7,689 nt of DNA from Actinomycetes bacterium (GTDB lineage: Bacteria > Actinomycetota > Actinomycetes > Actinomycetales > Cellulomonadaceae), in the NCBI GenBank assembly GCA_023389545.1, contig JAEWEI010000422.1:1-7689 (forward strand), written 5' to 3'. The position numbers were made by a program, and so were the translations under genes. The notes under the pieces were generated by a model. The model was not told the DNA's origin. It did not search any database and worked only from the letters and a program-made list of their open reading frames with translations. Within the stretch, counting starts at the first letter, position 1, and every line of letters starts with the position of its first letter. Positions 5,937 to 7,689 of the stretch are shown here, in pieces.

Positions 5937-6692
5937 TCATCGCGCCATCCACCCGCCGTCGACGGCCAGCACCTGGCCGTGCACGTACGCCGAGGCCTGC
6001 GACACGAGGAACACCACGACGTTGCCGATGTCCTCGGGCTGGCCCCAGCGCCCTGCCGGGATGCGCACCGAGAGCTGCTCGAGCCGCACCGGGTCGGCCA
6101 GCAGCGCGGTGTTCATCTCCGTGGCCATGTAGCCAGGCGCCACCGCGTTGACGTTGACGCCCTTGCCCGACCACTCGTTGCACAGCGCCTTGGTGAGCTG
6201 CGCGACGGCGCCCTTGCTCGCGGCGTACGCGGGGACGGTGAAGCCGCCCTGGAAGCTCAGCAGGGACGCGAGGTTGACGATCTTGCCCTCGCCGCGCTCG
6301 AGCATGGGCCGCCCGAAGATCTGGCAGAGCTGGAACACCGAACGCAGGTTCACGTCGATGACGCGGTCCCAGGCGTCCAGCGGGAAGTCGACCGCCGGGT
6401 AGCGGTCCTGGGTGCCGGCGTTGTTGACCAGCACGTCCACCTGGTGCTCGGCGAGCACCTGGGCGCCCACGGCGGCGATCTGGTCGCTGTCGGCCAGGTC
6501 GAGCGCATAGAACGAGACGGTGCGGCCCAGCTCGGCGGCCAGCGCCGAGAGCTCGTCGGGGATGCCGCTGCGGCCGAAGACGATCACGTCGGCGCCGGCC
6601 ACCAGCAGGGCTTGGGAGATGCCGAGGCCGAGGCCGCGCCCTCCCCCGGTCACCGCTGCCGTCTTGCCAGTGAGATCGAAGGCGTTGCTCAT
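5937..6692 (-). CDS. KduD-like short-chain dehydrogenase (2-keto-3-deoxy-sugar-acid / aldonate oxidoreductase)
   Basis: A 251-aa classical SDR close to KduD (E. coli protein 253 aa), which interconverts 3-deoxy-2,5-diketo acid and 2-keto-3-deoxygluconate with NAD(H). Motifs seen: TGGGRGLG (15-22), NNAG (90-93), Asn115, Ser143 in ASLLSFQGG, Tyr156 and Lys160 in YAASK, then NVNAVAPGYMATEM (180-193), IPAGRWGQPED (211-221) and the C-terminal AVDGGWMAR. The SFQGG, APGYMAT, IPAGRWG and VDGGW-AR segments match KduD strongly. The RYPAVDFP segment also recalls gluconate 5-dehydrogenases (IdnO). The ATG at 6692 overlaps the TGA of the upstream zinc dehydrogenase as ATGA, so the two are almost certainly co-translated. 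The frame stays open far upstream through that gene, but those codons are a shadow of it, not a fusion. In this locus it might instead oxidise 2-keto-3-deoxy-L-fuconate; the exact substrate is open. Confidence 0.87.
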   Translation of the reverse strand: MSNAFDLTGKTAAVTGGGRGLGLGISQALLVAGADVIVFGRSGIPDELSALAAELGRTVSFYALDLADSDQIAAVGAQVLAEHQVDVLVNNAGTQDRYPAVDFPLDAWDRVIDVNLRSVFQLCQIFGRPMLERGEGKIVNLASLLSFQGGFTVPAYAASKGAVAQLTKALCNEWSGKGVNVNAVAPGYMATEMNTALLADPVRLEQLSVRIPAGRWGQPEDIGNVVVFLVSQASAYVHGQVLAVDGGWMAR

Positions 6693-7689
6693 GCGTCTGC
6701 CGCTCCGTCCAGGGGGGTGAGGAGGACCTTGAGGCAGTCCTGCCCCGAGGTGGCGGCGTCGAAGGCCGCGCTGACGTCCTCGAGTGAGAACGCCTTGGTC
6801 GGGAAGCGGTCGAGGCCCAGGTCGCCCGAGGCGATGAGCTCGATCGCGCGCGTGACGTCCGCCGACGTGTACACGCGCACCCCGACCACCGACTGCTCCT
6901 TGAAGCAGATGTCGCGCAGGTCGATCGCCGTGGGCTGCTTGTAGACGCCCACCACCACGATCCGGCCCAGCACGCGCGTGACCGCCGTCAGCTCGGCGGC
7001 GACGCTCGGGTGCGCGGCGCTGTCGAACGTGGTGTCCGCGCCCTCGCCGTCGGTCAGCGGCGCCAGCGTCTCGGCCATCGTCGAGCCCTCGGGCACGACG
7101 GTGAAGCCCATCCCCTCGGCGACCTCGCGGCGCCAGGCGCTCGGCTCGGTGATCACCACGTGCCCGGCGCCCTCGTGGCGCGCGACCAGCGCGGTGAGGA
7201 TGCCGATCGGGCCGGCGCCGTACACCGCGACCGTGTCGCCCTTCTCCATGCCGGACAGCGCCACCGCGTGCACGGCGACGGCCAGGGGCTCGGCGAGGGC
7301 GGCGGTGCGGGGGTCGACGCCCGCGGGGACCTCGTGCAGCACCTCGGGCGGGAGCGCCACGTACTGCGCCATGCCGCCCGCGGTGTCGATGCCGTACAGC
7401 CCCAGGCGGCGGCACACGTGCGCGTGGCCGTCGCGGCAGGCCTTGCACTCGCCGCAGCTGATGAGCGGCTCGGCGATCACGAGCGCGCCCTCGGCGGGAC
7501 CCGTCGCGCCCGCGCGCTCCACCCAGCCCGAGAGCTCGTGGCCCATGACCAGCGGCGCCTGCGCGCGCGGGTGCTTGCCGTGCAGGATCGACAGGTCGGT
7601 GCCGCAGATGCCGTTGTACGCGACCTTGACCAGGGCCCACCCCTCGGGGACCTCGGGCATCGCGATGCTGGTGACGGCGACCTCGTCCG
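6689..7689 (-). CDS. Zinc-dependent medium-chain sugar/polyol dehydrogenase, 5' end cut by the window
   Basis: An MDR-superfamily enzyme of the sorbitol/threonine/butanediol dehydrogenase type, oxidising a secondary alcohol of a polyol or sugar acid with NAD. Counting from the Met at 7660, the catalytic zinc ligands are Cys19 (GICGTDL), His41 and Glu42 (GHE), and probably Glu124 (EPLAVAVH). The structural zinc is held by Cys69, Cys72, Cys75 and Cys83 (C-x2-C-x2-C-x7-C). The Rossmann motif is GAGPIG (148-153), and Glu at the end of the following strand (VVITEPS) favours NAD over NADP. The frame runs on to the edge with in-frame codons reading DEVAVTSIA before that Met, which fits the usual first strand of these proteins. 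The Met at 7660 is therefore probably internal, and perhaps 10-20 residues are missing. Its stop overlaps the SDR start (ATGA). A zinc dehydrogenase paired with such an SDR recalls the idonate genes idnD/idnO, but that is only an analogy. Confidence 0.87.
   Translation of the reverse strand, partial: DEVAVTSIAMPEVPEGWALVKVAYNGICGTDLSILHGKHPRAQAPLVMGHELSGWVERAGATGPAEGALVIAEPLISCGECKACRDGHAHVCRRLGLYGIDTAGGMAQYVALPPEVLHEVPAGVDPRTAALAEPLAVAVHAVALSGMEKGDTVAVYGAGPIGILTALVARHEGAGHVVITEPSAWRREVAEGMGFTVVPEGSTMAETLAPLTDGEGADTTFDSAAHPSVAAELTAVTRVLGRIVVVGVYKQPTAIDLRDICFKEQSVVGVRVYTSADVTRAIELIASGDLGLDRFPTKAFSLEDVSAAFDAATSGQDCLKVLLTPLDGAADA

Noticed and set aside
4393..6183. A 596-codon minus-strand open frame across fucD
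   Set aside because: It is antisense to fucD, whose catalytic residues are all intact, and the translation is repetitive, rich in Val, Gly, Ala, Arg, His and Asp, with no domain. Long antisense frames are expected in DNA this GC-rich.
5937..7640. A 567-codon frame joining the KduD-like SDR to an upstream extension, as if a fusion protein
   Set aside because: The first part is an Arg/Gly/Ala-rich shadow of the zinc dehydrogenase, read in another frame. The SDR starts at ATG 6692 with the ATGA overlap and is then of normal length.

Overview
The window reads as chromosomal DNA of a high-GC Gram-positive bacterium, most likely an actinobacterium. The reasons are very GC-rich third codon positions (GCC, CTG, CGC and GTG dominate), Shine-Dalgarno-led compact genes, a GTG start, and a GC-only hairpin terminator without a T-run. 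The order cannot be fixed from sequence alone. The whole window is a carbohydrate-acid catabolism locus. I see no mobile element, RNA gene or CRISPR array, and no gene-free stretch longer than about 150 bases.

Layout, left to right. (1) A full-length UxaA/GarD-type altronate/galactarate dehydratase family gene on the + strand (52-1596). (2) Convergent to it, a minus-strand series read right to left: a D-2-hydroxyacid dehydrogenase (4396-3383), an IclR-family regulator (3325-2525) and a FabG-like SDR (2382-1630). (3) Diverging from the hydroxyacid dehydrogenase across a 149-bp control region, an L-fuconate dehydratase (FucD, enolase superfamily, 4546-5880) on the + strand. (4) A long perfect hairpin (5897-5933) that ends fucD and also the convergent operon from the right edge. 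(5) That operon, on the minus strand: a zinc-dependent medium-chain dehydrogenase cut by the right edge, translationally coupled by an ATGA overlap to a KduD-like SDR.

How the genes may work together: the two dehydratases come from unrelated superfamilies, yet both turn aldonic or uronic-derived acids into 2-keto-3-deoxy acids. The SDRs and the zinc dehydrogenase can supply the acids by oxidising sugars or polyols, or can process the keto-deoxy products. The hydroxyacid dehydrogenase could act on a small 2-keto or 2-hydroxy acid. The set suits non-phosphorylative breakdown of L-fucose or related deoxy sugars and aldonates. The lactonase, aldolase or diketo-acid hydrolase, and transporter that would complete such a pathway are not in the window.

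Regulatory signals: the divergent region holds a perfect AT-rich 15-bp dyad (4486-4500) abutting an extended -10 box for fucD, and a partial copy 75 bp away next to the ribosome binding site of the hydroxyacid dehydrogenase. A second, GC-rich dyad (2453-2480) spans a possible promoter of the left SDR. The parts are known families. What is less ordinary is the pairing of two dehydratase types and the operator arrangement. I see no clear evidence of an entirely new kind of system.
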